Assembly (NCBI RefSeq): GCF_900111885.1
Contig: NZ_FOKG01000004.1
Span: 289,886 to 353,885 of the forward strand
DNA: 64,000 nt
From: Amycolatopsis marina
GTDB lineage: Bacteria > Actinomycetota > Actinomycetes > Mycobacteriales > Pseudonocardiaceae
Direction: 5' to 3'
A program made the position numbers and the translations under genes. Below are positions 8,867 through 18,358 of this stretch, piece by piece (position 1 is the first letter of the stretch; each line of letters opens with the position of its first letter). The notes under the pieces were generated by a model, which did no database searches, was not told the DNA's origin, and was given only the letters and a program-made list of their open reading frames with translations.

Positions 8867-11440
8867 TCACTGCTGATGGTTACCGTCCGGGTCGTCGTTC
8901 GTACGCCGGTGCTGCCCCTCCGCGCGCCCTTGGTCGGGGTACTCCTGCTCGGGGTACCGGGCACCTGGCTGCTGGCCGCCCTGCTGCCCCTGGCCCGGCT
9001 CGCCGCCGAACCACTGCGGATCACCGGCCCGCTGCTCGCCCTGCTGCGGCGGTTTCGGCGCGTTCGACCGCCACGGCTGGCTCGGCCGTCCGCTGGGGGA
9101 CGTGGCTGGCGTCCACCCGGGAGGCGCGCCGTAGTTCGGCGGACCCCCATGGCCTGCGGGTGACTGCGGTGCGTTGCCGCCGTACTGCTGCTGCGGCCAG
9201 CCGCCGTTCCCCGCACCATCACCGTTGCCGTTCGGCCGCGTGCCGTTCGGGTACCCACCCGGCGGCGGCGGTGCGTAGGGGTTCGAGTTGGGCTGCGGCG
9301 CCTGCTGCTGATAGCCGGGCTGCGGCGGCTCGGGTGCCTGCCTCGGCGGGCCACCCGGAAGGTCGCCCGCACCGGGCGCGGTCCGCACCGGGGTCGGCGC
9401 CGGCTCCCGCTCGGGCCTGCGCTCCTCGGGCGGCGGCCAGGGCTCGCCACGTTCCTTCGCCAGCTCGGCCGGAGTCTTGATCGGCGGCTTGTCCGACGGC
9501 TTGCGCTCACCGAACTCGTTGAACACGGTGATGTGCGGACGCTTCTCCACGGTCGCGAAGATGCGCTCCAGGTCCTTGCGCTGCAGGGTCTCCTTATGCA
9601 GCAGCTCGATGACCAGCTCGTCGAGCACGTCGCGGTAGGTGTTGAGCACCTCCCACGCCTCGGTGTGCGCCGTCTCGATGAGCTTGCGCACCTCCTCGTC
9701 GATCTCGTGCGCGACCTCGTGCGAGTAGTCCGCCTGCCGCCCGGCCGATCGGCCGAGGAACGGGTCCCCCTGCTCCTGGCCGTACTTGACCGCGCCGAGC
9801 CGGGCACTCATGCCGTACTCGGTCACCATCGCCCTGGCGATCTTGGTGGCCTGCTCGATGTCCGACGAAGCACCGGTGGTCGGCTCGTGGAACACGAGTT
9901 CCTCGGCGGTCCGGCCGCCCATCGCGAACACCAGTCGCCCGATCATCTCGGAGCGGGTCATCAACTCCTTGTCGTCCTCGGGGACGAGCAGGGCGTGCCC
10001 ACCGGTCCGGCCACGCGGCAGGATCGTCAGCTTGTACACCGGTTCGATGTCCGGCATCGCCCACGCGGCCAGCGCGTGCCCGCCCTCGTGGTAGGCGGTG
10101 ATCTTCTTTTCCTTCTCGGAGATGATCCGGCTCTTGCGAGCGGGTCCACCGATGACGCGGTCGACCGACTCCTCCAGAGCCTCGTCGGTGATCACGCTGC
10201 CGTGCTCGCGCGCGGTGAGCAGGGCGGCCTCGTTGATCACGTTCGCCAGATCGGCACCCGACATTCCCACCGTGCGCTTGGCCAACGCGTTCAGATCGGC
10301 GTTCTCGGCGATCGGCTTGCCCTTGGCGTGCACGGCCAGGATCCGCTTGCGGCCCTGCAGGTCGGGTGCGGACACCGGGATCTGCCGGTCGAAGCGGCCG
10401 GGGCGCAGCAGCGCGGGGTCGAGGATGTCCGGACGGTTGGTGGCCGCGATCAGAATGATGCCGCCACGCGCGTCGAACCCGTCCATCTCGACCAGCAGCT
10501 GGTTCAGCGTCTGTTCCCGCTCGTCGTGCCCACCGCCGAGGCCCGCGCCACGCTGGCGGCCGACCGCGTCGATCTCGTCGACGAAGATGATGCAGGGAGC
10601 GTTCTGCTTGGCCTGCTCGAACAGGTCACGCACCCGGGAGGCACCGACACCGACGAACATCTCGACGAAGTCCGAGCCGGAGATCGTGTAGAACGGCACG
10701 GCGGCCTCGCCTGCGACCGCCCGCGCAAGCAGCGTCTTACCCGTGCCGGGCGGACCGTAGAGCAGAACGCCCTTCGGGATCTTCGCGCCGAGTGCCTGGT
10801 AACGGGCCGGGTTCTGCAGGAAGTCCTTGATCTCGTGCAGTTCCTCGACGGCCTCGTCGGCGCCAGCGACATCGCCGAACGTGGTCTTCGGCATGTCCTT
10901 GTTCAGCTGCTTGGCCTTGGACTTGCCGAAGTTCATCACCCGGTTGCCGCCGCCCTGGGCGTTGTTCATCATCCACATCAGCAGCAGCAACAACAGGCCC
11001 AGCGGGATCATGTAGATCAGCATCTGGGTGAAGAACGACTGCTGGGTGACCGTGGTGTCGAACTTCAGCGACTGGTCGGTGGACTTGGCGTTGAGCAGCG
11101 ACTGGTAGATGTTGTCCGACGCGGCGGACGGGAACTTGGTCAGTACCTTGTCCACCTGCTGGCCGTCGACCTCGATCGGCTCGGCCAGGGTGAGCTTGAG
11201 CTGCTGCTCCTTGTCCTCGAGGTTGGCATCGTCGACGTTGCCACCCGAGATCTGTTCCAGTGCCTGTGACGTCGGCACCTGGGTGTAGTCACGATCCCCG
11301 TCGAAGATCGAACTGAAGGCGAAATAGAGCAGCAGAACCGCAACTATCCACAGTAGTGGGTTCTTGAGCAGGCGCTTGCGGTCCATTCGACTCGGCCGTG
11401 GTGGCCTCGACCCTCCCTGGCTAGGCGGTAGATGTGACAT
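8867..11440 (-). CDS. ftsH: ATP-dependent membrane zinc metalloprotease FtsH
   Basis: 857 aa membrane protease for quality control of membrane and short-lived regulatory proteins. Order: transmembrane helix (about 29-46), extracytoplasmic domain, second helix (about 139-158), AAA domain with Walker A GPPGTGKT (229-236), Walker B IIFVDEID and [23 protein letters not shown], then the zinc motif HEGGH (451-455). The last 200 residues are a low-complexity Pro/Gln/Gly tail, longer than in E. coli and likely disordered. ATG 11440 or the internal ATG 11386 could start it. First gene of the folate string; 177 bp of upstream spacer may hold the promoter. Confidence 0.96.
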   Translation of the reverse strand: MSHLPPSQGGSRPPRPSRMDRKRLLKNPLLWIVAVLLLYFAFSSIFDGDRDYTQVPTSQALEQISGGNVDDANLEDKEQQLKLTLAEPIEVDGQQVDKVLTKFPSAASDNIYQSLLNAKSTDQSLKFDTTVTQQSFFTQMLIYMIPLGLLLLLLMWMMNNAQGGGNRVMNFGKSKAKQLNKDMPKTTFGDVAGADEAVEELHEIKDFLQNPARYQALGAKIPKGVLLYGPPGTGKTLLARAVAGEAAVPFYTISGSDFVEMFVGVGASRVRDLFEQAKQNAPCIIFVDEIDAVGRQRGAGLGGGHDEREQTLNQLLVEMDGFDARGGIILIAATNRPDILDPALLRPGRFDRQIPVSAPDLQGRKRILAVHAKGKPIAENADLNALAKRTVGMSGADLANVINEAALLTAREHGSVITDEALEESVDRVIGGPARKSRIISEKEKKITAYHEGGHALAAWAMPDIEPVYKLTILPRGRTGGHALLVPEDDKELMTRSEMIGRLVFAMGGRTAEELVFHEPTTGASSDIEQATKIARAMVTEYGMSARLGAVKYGQEQGDPFLGRSAGRQADYSHEVAHEIDEEVRKLIETAHTEAWEVLNTYRDVLDELVIELLHKETLQRKDLERIFATVEKRPHITVFNEFGERKPSDKPPIKTPAELAKERGEPWPPPEERRPEREPAPTPVRTAPGAGDLPGGPPRQAPEPPQPGYQQQAPQPNSNPYAPPPPGGYPNGTRPNGNGDGAGNGGWPQQQYGGNAPQSPAGHGGPPNYGAPPGWTPATSPSGRPSQPWRSNAPKPPQQGEQRAGDPQWFGGEPGQGQQGGQQPGARYPEQEYPDQGRAEGQHRRTNDDPDGNHQQ

Positions 11441-11618
11441 CCGCCGTCATGGTCTTGACAACTCCCGTGCTGCGGGCGTGCGGTCCCTCCAGGGTACCGC
11501 CCGGTTCCGGTGGTCTCCCTGCAGAGCCTCTCGCAGCTCAACGGTCGATACGGCGCCGATGTTCCCACCGGGTGTTCCAGGACTCAATGACGTGTTCAAA
11601 AGTCGGGTCAAGCCCGGC

Positions 11619-12479
11619 TCACCTGGCATCGCTCACCACGGCGAGCATCTCACCGAGGCGGGAGCGCAGCGTTTTGGGGTCGGCGGGTGAAACGGTGACC
11701 CATTCCCGCCCGTCGGAGCCCGCACGGGACAGGCTCAGGTAGCGGCCGCTGGCCGTGTCGAACCAGCCGAGGACCGGCGAACGCTGCCTGCTCCCGAGGG
11801 AGTTCCGGCTGTTCGCAGCCAACTGGCCGCCGCGCAGTCTCGGCTGGCCCGCGAGCTGGGCGTAGGCCTGTCGGGGATCGGTCGGCCGCTCGGAGAGTCC
11901 GCCACGGGGGCGGGGCTGCTTGCGGTCCTTGCGCCTGCCCAGCTCCTGCTCGGCCGGTTCGGCAGGCTCTGCCGGAGTCGTGGGGGAGCCGGACGCTGCC
12001 ATGCTGCGGGCAGGAGGAATGCCCAGTGCCTCGTCCAGCGGCAGCGTGATGGAGGCCTCGGTGCCCCGCGGGCTCGACGGCAACAGATCGACCACGGCCG
12101 AGGCGAGGCCTTCCGGATAGATCGGGCGCACCCAGATGCCGTCGGCGTCCTGAATCGCGACCACGGCGTTCGTGCCGTCCGAGGCGGCCAGGATGCCCAC
12201 GGGAGGAGCCTGGAAATCCGGGATGTGCAGTGCGTCGATGCTCAGGGAGGGCCTGGCCAGCAGGATGAGCCAGTCCTCGATATGCGGCTCGAGCCTGCCG
12301 TTGCCGTCCCGCATGTCCCTGGCCTTGAGCTCGAGGTTCACTCGCTGCCGCAGCGCGGAACGCTCGTCCTCGGTCGCGCCGTGCGAGCGGACCTGCAGGG
12401 GGTAGGGCAGCTCGCCGATCCGCATCGCCTCCCACAGGAAGTCGAATGCGACTGGTGAGAAAAACTCCTGCGCGGGCAC
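11619..12479 (-). CDS. EspG-like ESX secretion-associated protein
   Basis: 286 aa from GTG 12479, which has GGGGAG seven bases upstream. It begins FFSPVAFDFLWEAM, the typical EspG opening, and ends with GWFDTASGRYLSL followed by a WVTVSPAD segment. The middle (about 165-215) is a charged Pro/Arg linker. EspG proteins are cytosolic chaperones that bind the tip of PE-PPE dimers and hand them to the ESX (type VII) machine. It is a paralogue of the next gene upstream; both lie just downstream of a PPE-like gene. No ESX core ATPase or channel gene is in the window. Confidence 0.75.
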   Translation of the reverse strand: MPAQEFFSPVAFDFLWEAMRIGELPYPLQVRSHGATEDERSALRQRVNLELKARDMRDGNGRLEPHIEDWLILLARPSLSIDALHIPDFQAPPVGILAASDGTNAVVAIQDADGIWVRPIYPEGLASAVVDLLPSSPRGTEASITLPLDEALGIPPARSMAASGSPTTPAEPAEPAEQELGRRKDRKQPRPRGGLSERPTDPRQAYAQLAGQPRLRGGQLAANSRNSLGSRQRSPVLGWFDTASGRYLSLSRAGSDGREWVTVSPADPKTLRSRLGEMLAVVSDAR

Positions 12480-12718
12480 TGCTCTCCCCTGGTGTTCTGT
12501 CCAATGGTCGGGTTTGTTCACCGCCCACGTGCGGCTGTGCACGGCACAACAGCCTGCCGCAGCGTGGACCCTCTCCGAGCGGCCCCGGCCACCGACTTGT
12601 GCATCCTCCCGGTGTCCCGAATGGTTCCGCCGGACGCACACCTCCGCCGAAGGCGAGTTCGCTCACCGAAGGGTAGCCACGACGGTGCCGGCAGCCAACC
12701 GCCACCGGCTCGCCCCGC

Positions 12719-13537
12719 TCAGCGAGCCGAGGCGTCCGCCTGTACCGCGCGCGACAGCATCTCGCCGAGCCGGTGCCGCAGCGTGGGCGCGTCGGCCGGG
12801 GCGATGGTGATCCAGTCCCGCCCGTCATGGCCCTTGCTGGCCTGGGTGAAGTACCTGCCGTCCTCGGTGTCGAACCAGCTCAGCACCGGCGTCCGGCTTC
12901 GACCGCCCGTGCGGTTGCGGGCGTTGGCCCCGATCTGCCCGCCGCGCAACCGCGGCTGCGCGTGCAACCGGGCGAGTGCCTTGCGATCGTCGTCCGCTCC
13001 GGCCCGGTCACCGTCCTGCCGCGGACGACTGTCCTCCCTGCCGCCGTTCGACTTTCGCTGCATGAAGTCGACCCCGGAACCGGAGAGCAGCTGCTCCAGC
13101 GGCACGGTGATGGACTTCTCCGCACCGCGCGGGGCGGCGGGGAGCAGGCCGACGATCGCGCTGGCGAGCCCGTCCGGCGGCACCTGACGCAGGTGCAGAC
13201 CCCTGGTGTCCTGCACGGCCAACAGCCCCTGACCACCCAGTGCCGCCGCCACCGCGAGCAGCGGTGGCGAGTCGGGCGCGGTGATGTGTACCGAGTCGAG
13301 GCTCACCTCGGACCGGGCAAGCACCTCGAACCAGTCCTCGAGGTGCGGCTCGGGGCGGCCGGAGCGGTCGGCGAGACCACGTCCGGCCAGCCCGGACAGC
13401 ACCTGCGAACGCAGGGCCGCCCGGTCGTCCATCGTCGAACCATGTGACCGCACCTCGAGTGGATACGGCAGTTCGCCCGCTCCCAGTGACTCCCAGAGGA
13501 AGTCCAGCTCCACCGGGGAGAGGAGCTCTGCCGCCAC
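12719..13537 (-). CDS. EspG-like ESX secretion-associated protein (second copy)
   Basis: 272 aa from GTG 13537, overlapping the PPE-like stop by one base (TAGTG). It starts LLSPVELDFLWESL and contains GELPYPLEVRSHG and SWFDTEDGRYF followed by DWITIAPAD. It resembles its downstream neighbour throughout, apart from the central linker, so the pair arose by duplication. The direct overlap with the PPE-like gene suggests it is the dedicated chaperone of that protein (inference). A 240-bp spacer (12480-12718) with no recognisable gene separates the two EspG copies. Confidence 0.78.
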   Translation of the reverse strand: MAAELLSPVELDFLWESLGAGELPYPLEVRSHGSTMDDRAALRSQVLSGLAGRGLADRSGRPEPHLEDWFEVLARSEVSLDSVHITAPDSPPLLAVAAALGGQGLLAVQDTRGLHLRQVPPDGLASAIVGLLPAAPRGAEKSITVPLEQLLSGSGVDFMQRKSNGGREDSRPRQDGDRAGADDDRKALARLHAQPRLRGGQIGANARNRTGGRSRTPVLSWFDTEDGRYFTQASKGHDGRDWITIAPADAPTLRHRLGEMLSRAVQADASAR

Positions 13538-14916
13538 TAGCGCTCCTCGTCGTCGCCGGCCCAAGCACCGATCACCGGCGGCGGAGTCGCCTCGGTGGCA
13601 CCGAAAGCCTCGTCGGGGTCGGCCTCGATCAGGAAGGAGGCGTGAGTGTGCTCCTCCTCCTGCTCGGCCTGGCCGCGTGCCGCGCCGCCCATGCCGCCGC
13701 CCATCGGGCCCGCGGCCGGTGGTACCGCACCGCCACCGATCGTGCCCGCGGAGGAGACCATGCCCTGGTTCTGCGGAGCGACGCTGGCCGCGCTGGCGCC
13801 CTGCCCGGTCGCCGAGGCGCCGGTCTCCGTGGAGGACTGCTTCGTGCTGCCACTCTTCTTGCCCTTGCCCAGCGCCTTGACGCCCGCGGCGCCGAGGCCC
13901 GCACCGACGGCGGCGCCCCCGAGCTGCATGCCGAGGTTGCCGGAACCGCCACCACCACCGGAGGCCTGCGCGGCCGCGGCGGTGCCCGCGCCGGTGGCCA
14001 TACCGCTGCCGGCCGTCGCCGGGACACCTGCCGCGGGAGCACCGGCGTGCCCGCCGTGTCCCTGTCCAGCGCCGACGCCGCCCGTCTGGCCGGGTCCACC
14101 GACATCGCCACTCGCGCCATACGCACCGAACGGCGCGCCTGCCAGCGGGTTGGGGCCGAGGTGCTGACCGGGCAGCCCGCCGAAGGAGCCGACCCCGCCC
14201 ACCGAACTGGGGCCGGTGCCGACCGAAGCGGCCATCGGCTTGAGCCCGAGTGAGTCAGGACCGAAGCTCGGCGTGCTGCTGTCGACCTCGGCCATCGCCT
14301 TCGTGTAAGCGTTGAAGTACTGGACCTGCTGGGCCTTGACGTCCTTCGCCGCGTCGGACTGCGCCTTCATGTCGGCGATCATCGCGGCGGGTCCGCCGGC
14401 CAGCATGGCCTCGGTCTGCTTCGCCGGGTCGAACTCCTTCGGTGCGGGCATCTTCTTGACCTCGGCGGCGGCCGCGGCCTGCTGCTTGAGCCGGTTGCCC
14501 ATCGTCTGAGCGGCCTCGGCTGCCTGCGCGCTCGAGTTCGCGATGCCGACCAGCGTGCCCTGGGCGGCGGCCGCACCCTCGCCGACCCAGGCTCCGCCCA
14601 GTTCGGTGATCGCGTTGTACAGGTCGTTGGCGGCCTGGTTCAGGTTCGTGGAGTGCCCGATCCAGGACTCACCGGTGGCCTCGGCGGTGCCCGGGTCGTT
14701 GTTCATGGTCGCGCCGTTGTAGAGCTGCTCGCTCTCCTGGGCGTCCCAGTTGGGCGGGCTGCCAATCGCCCTGTCGTCGCCGTAGAGGAAGCCGTCCGGC
14801 CTGCTCCGCGCCTGGTTGACGATGTCCGCCGTGGCCGAGTTGTCGCCGAGCGGAACGCTGGGCGAGGACCCCTGCTGGCTCGGCCGGCCGCCGGTGATGC
14901 CCATGTTGTCGTCCAT
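13537..14916 (-). CDS. PPE-like ESX substrate with Gly/Ala-rich tail
   Basis: 459 aa from ATG 14916, with GGGGGGA nine bases upstream (a GTG at 14940 would overlap the previous stop). Residues about 70-240 are a helical PPE/WXG-type domain with a W-x-G turn (WVG, 110-112) between long helices. Residues 240-459 are rich in Gly, Ala, Pro and Ser, a variable tail as in PPE proteins. The short helical gene upstream and two EspG genes downstream reproduce the PE-PPE-EspG arrangement. It is probably exported by an ESX system encoded elsewhere. Assignment rests on architecture and context more than on strict PPE identity. Confidence 0.68.
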   Translation of the reverse strand: MDDNMGITGGRPSQQGSSPSVPLGDNSATADIVNQARSRPDGFLYGDDRAIGSPPNWDAQESEQLYNGATMNNDPGTAEATGESWIGHSTNLNQAANDLYNAITELGGAWVGEGAAAAQGTLVGIANSSAQAAEAAQTMGNRLKQQAAAAAEVKKMPAPKEFDPAKQTEAMLAGGPAAMIADMKAQSDAAKDVKAQQVQYFNAYTKAMAEVDSSTPSFGPDSLGLKPMAASVGTGPSSVGGVGSFGGLPGQHLGPNPLAGAPFGAYGASGDVGGPGQTGGVGAGQGHGGHAGAPAAGVPATAGSGMATGAGTAAAAQASGGGGGSGNLGMQLGGAAVGAGLGAAGVKALGKGKKSGSTKQSSTETGASATGQGASAASVAPQNQGMVSSAGTIGGGAVPPAAGPMGGGMGGAARGQAEQEEEHTHASFLIEADPDEAFGATEATPPPVIGAWAGDDEER

Positions 14917-14936
14917 GATTTCGATTCCCCCCACGC

Positions 14937-15305
14937 TCACGCCTGGCCGGCGAACGGCTCGGCACCGGCGTCGTCGATCTCCTGGTAGCGGCTCATGGCC
15001 GTGACGATCGCCTGCTCGGCCTGGTCGTACTGGGTGTAGAGATTGCGCAGTGCCTGGGTGTAGGAGTTCTCGTCACCACCGGCAGCGCGCTGCGACATCT
15101 TGGCCGACATGGCCTGCCCGACCGGGTTCGCGCCGAGCTTGGGCGCGACGCCGAGACCGCTCGCCCCGCCCAGCAGCGTTTCCACCTGGTCCTTGCCCAG
15201 CCTGATCTTCTGCAGCACCGTCTGCGCGGCGTCGGGATCGACCCCCACCTGCCCGGTGACCGCGGCGTTACGGAACGCCGCGGCATCCGCGAAGCTGTTT
15301 CCCAT
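14937..15305 (-). CDS. Small helical PE/WXG100-like partner protein
   Basis: 122 aa from ATG 15305, with AGGAGACAG upstream. Two predicted helices (about 5-45 and 62-110) flank a Gly-rich turn, the Esx/PE hairpin size. The C-terminal helix carries Y-x-x-x-D motifs at 90-94 (YTQYD) and 107-111 (YQEID), the general ESX secretion signal (YxxxD/E). The stop abuts the next gene. Being first of the set and lying before the PPE-like gene mirrors PE-PPE pairs. It has no classical Pro-Glu start, so PE-like is descriptive. Confidence 0.65.
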   Translation of the reverse strand: MGNSFADAAAFRNAAVTGQVGVDPDAAQTVLQKIRLGKDQVETLLGGASGLGVAPKLGANPVGQAMSAKMSQRAAGGDENSYTQALRNLYTQYDQAEQAIVTAMSRYQEIDDAGAEPFAGQA

Positions 15306-15502
15306 CTGCACTGTCTCCTGTCCCAGAGCTCTCTTCAGTCCCTGTCCCCCGCAGCAGCACCGCACGGGCAGCGGTGGCGGTCTTCGCTTAGGTTAACGCA
15401 CCCAACTCGACCTTATGACGCGTTTCCCGGAGACGAGGTTCCCATTTCCGGAGAGCTGTGCGCAGCGAGTTCACCAGGAGTTCCACTACTTCGCGGAGAT
15501 GA

Positions 15503-16057
15503 TTACGAGGAGTAAACCTTCGGGTCCAGAGTGCCGATGTAGGGCAGGTCCCGATAACGCTCCGCGTAGTCGAGGCCGTAACCCACGACGAATTCATTCG
15601 GAATGTCGAACCCGACATACTTCACCGGGACCTCCACCTTCACCGCGTCCGGCTTCCGCAGGAGCGAGCACACCTGGAGGGAGGCGGGGTTGCGGCTGGC
15701 GAGGTTCTTCAACAGCCACGACAGAGTCAGGCCCGAGTCGACGATGTCCTCGACGATCAGCACCTGCTTCCCGGCGATATCGCGGTCGAGGTCCTTGAGA
15801 ATGCGGACCACGCCGGAGGACGAGGTCGAAGAGCCGTAGGAGGAGACGGCCATGAACTCGAGCTGTGCGGGCACCGGCAGGGCCCTGGCGAAGTCGGTCA
15901 TGAACATGACGGCGCCCTTGAGTACCCCGACCAGCAGCAGGTCGCCCTGCTCCGGATCAGCCGGGTAGTCGGCGGCGACCTTCTCGGCGAGTTCGGTGAT
16001 CTTGTCCTGGATCTGCTGCTCGGTGACGAGCACGGAGGCGATGTCGCCCTCGTACAC
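15503..16057 (-). CDS. hpt: Hypoxanthine phosphoribosyltransferase
   Basis: 184 aa from GTG 16057 with GAGGGG upstream. It salvages hypoxanthine and guanine with PRPP. The PRPP loop [14 protein letters not shown] is intact, as are [15 protein letters not shown] at the N-terminal side and [19 protein letters not shown] with the purine-contacting segment near the end. Length is standard. It follows tilS in the same direction after 130 bp, an ancient pairing (tilS-hpt-ftsH); here the ESX set separates hpt from ftsH. Confidence 0.96.
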   Translation of the reverse strand: MYEGDIASVLVTEQQIQDKITELAEKVAADYPADPEQGDLLLVGVLKGAVMFMTDFARALPVPAQLEFMAVSSYGSSTSSSGVVRILKDLDRDIAGKQVLIVEDIVDSGLTLSWLLKNLASRNPASLQVCSLLRKPDAVKVEVPVKYVGFDIPNEFVVGYGLDYAERYRDLPYIGTLDPKVYSS

Positions 16058-16187
16058 GGGTCAGTCCCCTCTGGTGGTGGGTTCGGGAGAAACCGGTTCG
16101 CCAGGATATGTGCGAGACCCGTTCCATGCAGAGCGTGCCATGTGGACGGGCGGAGCGGGTGGCCGGGCGAGCACCTGCCGCCCACAT

Positions 16188-17249
16188 TCACCGCGCGTCG
16201 CGTCGCGGGTACGCATCGGGACCACCTGCGCCATGGGAAATCGTCAGCCACCCGCGCTTCCTGCCCGCCTCGAATCCGCCGGGCAACCACACCCCGCCCT
16301 GGCCGCGCCAGTGTGCGATCAGGGCGTCCACCGAGCGCAGATGCGCGTCGGTCAGCTCGCGCACGCCCGCGTCCAGCAGCCAGCGGCGCAGTACCCGCCT
16401 GCGCACCGCCCCCGCCACCGGTGCCAGCACCTCGGCAGCAAGCCCTTCGGCACCCAGCGCGCTGCCGAGGAGTCGTCCGGCGAGTTCGTCGAGCGCCTCG
16501 CTGTCCTCCCGCAATTGGGCAGCGGTGCGAGCCAGCGCTGCCGCGACCCCGCCCGCGAGCACGTCCTCCAGTAACGGCAGGACCTCGTTGCGCACGCGCA
16601 CCCTGGTGAAGCGGGGGTCGTCGTTGTGCGGATCGCTCCACGGCCGCACGCCGAGCGCCGCACACGCGCGCACGGTGACCGATCTCGGTACGTCGAGCAG
16701 CGGGCGCCCCCACGGCGGGTCCAGCGGACGCATCCCGGCGAGCGACCGGGGACCGGACCCCCTGCCAAGCCCGAGCAGCACCGTCTCCGCCTGATCGTCC
16801 CGGGTGTGCCCGAGCAGGACGAGCCCGCGCCCCTCGGGCAGCGCGGCGCGCAGGGCCGCATAGCGGGCCCTTCTGGCCGTGGCCTCGGGTCCACCGCGGC
16901 CGGTGACGTCGACGGTGAGGACTTCCGCGGAGTCCGCGCCCAGTTGCCGTGCGGTGCGTACCGCCGTCTCGGCCACCTGGGCCGAGCCCGCCTGTAGTCC
17001 GTGGTCGACGACCAGCGCGCGCACTCGGAGCCCGAGGCCGCGGGCAGCGGCCGCACCGGCCTCGGTCAACGCGAGCGAGTCGGCGCCACCGGAGACGGCG
17101 ACGGTCAGCTCACCAGCCGCGAGCCGCACGGCCTGCTCCCGCGCGGCCAGAAACTCGCGGACGGCGCGGCGCACCTGTGCGAGCGCGGCAGTGTTCTCCT
17201 CGGGACCCCTGGCCCCTCCGCCTTCGCCCCTGGGCGGCCGCGCGCTCAC
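16188..17249 (-). CDS. tilS: tRNA(Ile)-lysidine synthase
   Basis: 353 aa. TilS attaches lysine to C34 of tRNA-Ile(CAU), switching it from Met to Ile decoding; essential. The PP-loop is AVSGGADSLAL (about residue 50), followed by VDHGLQAGS and LGHTRDDQAETVLLGL. A helical middle and short C-terminal domain follow. GTG 17249 overlaps the metalloprotease stop (GTGA), which fixes the start. The length matches other actinobacterial TilS, which lack part of the E. coli C-terminus. Confidence 0.94.
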   Translation of the reverse strand: MSARPPRGEGGGARGPEENTAALAQVRRAVREFLAAREQAVRLAAGELTVAVSGGADSLALTEAGAAAARGLGLRVRALVVDHGLQAGSAQVAETAVRTARQLGADSAEVLTVDVTGRGGPEATARRARYAALRAALPEGRGLVLLGHTRDDQAETVLLGLGRGSGPRSLAGMRPLDPPWGRPLLDVPRSVTVRACAALGVRPWSDPHNDDPRFTRVRVRNEVLPLLEDVLAGGVAAALARTAAQLREDSEALDELAGRLLGSALGAEGLAAEVLAPVAGAVRRRVLRRWLLDAGVRELTDAHLRSVDALIAHWRGQGGVWLPGGFEAGRKRGWLTISHGAGGPDAYPRRDAR

Positions 17250-18331
17250 CCGCCCGCGTGCACGCGCCGCACCCACCCCTGCGGGTCGGTGATCTCGGCG
17301 CGTGTGGGAAGGGTGTCCGGCGAGGTCCAGACCGCGTTGAAACCGGACATACCCACCGTGTCGATCACTTCCCTGGTGAATGCCGCGCCCTGGGCGTACT
17401 GGCGGATCTTCGCGTCCACACCGAGCAGGTTGCGCAGCAGCCGGTCGAGCAAGCCGCCGCCCTGCCTGCGGGCGGTGAATCGGCTCCGGATCGTGCGCAC
17501 CGAAGGCACCACCGCGGGTCCGACGGCATCCATCACGTAGTCGGCATGCCCCTCCAGCAACGTCGACAGCGCGAGCAGCCGGTCGAAGACCTCGCGCTGG
17601 CGCGGCGACTGCATGAGCTCGGCGAGTCCTGCGGACGTCTTGTCGCCACCACCGGCCTTGGACCGGCGCAGCTCCTTCACCGTCTCCGGCAACCTGCCGA
17701 ACAGATCGCCGAGTCCATCGCTGTCGGACAGGTCGCCGACCAGGGTGGACACCTCGTCGGCGAAGTAGTCCCGTAGCCAGTCGACGGCCGTGAACTGCAG
17801 CCGGTGGGTGCACTCGTGCAGGCACACCCACATCCGGAAGTCGTGCCCGTCGACCTTCATCGCCTGCTGAGCGCTGACCACGTTCGGCGCCACGAGCAGC
17901 AGTTGTCCCCCGCGGTCAGGGCCACCGAACGGGTCGTACTGGCCAAGCACGCGGGAGCCGAGAAAGGCCAGCACGAGCCCGGTCTGCATGCCCGCACCAC
18001 TCGCGAGCAGCGGCGCGAACGGACCGGACGCGGAACGCGGCAGCGCGCGGCCGGTGAGCTCGTCGAGCCCGACGGCTGCGGCCCGCACCCAGCCGGGCCG
18101 GTCGACCACCTCACCGGGCAGCAGCGGAAGGCCCTCGCCGAGGCCGGTCAGCTGCCGCACGTGCGCCTCTGCCTCGACCGTCAGCTCCCGCAGTTCGGTC
18201 ACCGCGAGTTCGGCTTCCTCCTGCGGCACCACCGGGCCGCTGCGGACCAGCAACGCGCCGGTGGACGCGGCCAGTGACCAGTCCACGATCGAGGCCTGCC
18301 TGCCCTTGGTCTGCTCGCTCACGACACTCAC
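17246..18331 (-). CDS. Zinc-dependent metalloprotease of the DUF2342 family
   Basis: 361 aa. Visible zincin motif HECTH (HExxH) near residue 170, followed by TAVDWLRDYFADEV and, further on, LLEGHADYVMDAVG, whose conserved Glu-Gly-His is expected to complete the site. No signal peptide or membrane span, so cytoplasmic. Homologue of Rv3626c, always beside tilS and dacB in this lineage; its substrate is not known. Starts: GTG 18331 or GTG 18322. Overlap with tilS suggests coupling. Confidence 0.85.
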   Translation of the reverse strand: MSVVSEQTKGRQASIVDWSLAASTGALLVRSGPVVPQEEAELAVTELRELTVEAEAHVRQLTGLGEGLPLLPGEVVDRPGWVRAAAVGLDELTGRALPRSASGPFAPLLASGAGMQTGLVLAFLGSRVLGQYDPFGGPDRGGQLLLVAPNVVSAQQAMKVDGHDFRMWVCLHECTHRLQFTAVDWLRDYFADEVSTLVGDLSDSDGLGDLFGRLPETVKELRRSKAGGGDKTSAGLAELMQSPRQREVFDRLLALSTLLEGHADYVMDAVGPAVVPSVRTIRSRFTARRQGGGLLDRLLRNLLGVDAKIRQYAQGAAFTREVIDTVGMSGFNAVWTSPDTLPTRAEITDPQGWVRRVHAGG

Positions 18332-18358
18332 CGGATCGACGCTACCCGCGTGGCGGCC

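Noticed and set aside
9533..11269. 578-codon plus-strand frame opposite ftsH
   Set aside because: Antisense shadow of ftsH, no recognisable domain.
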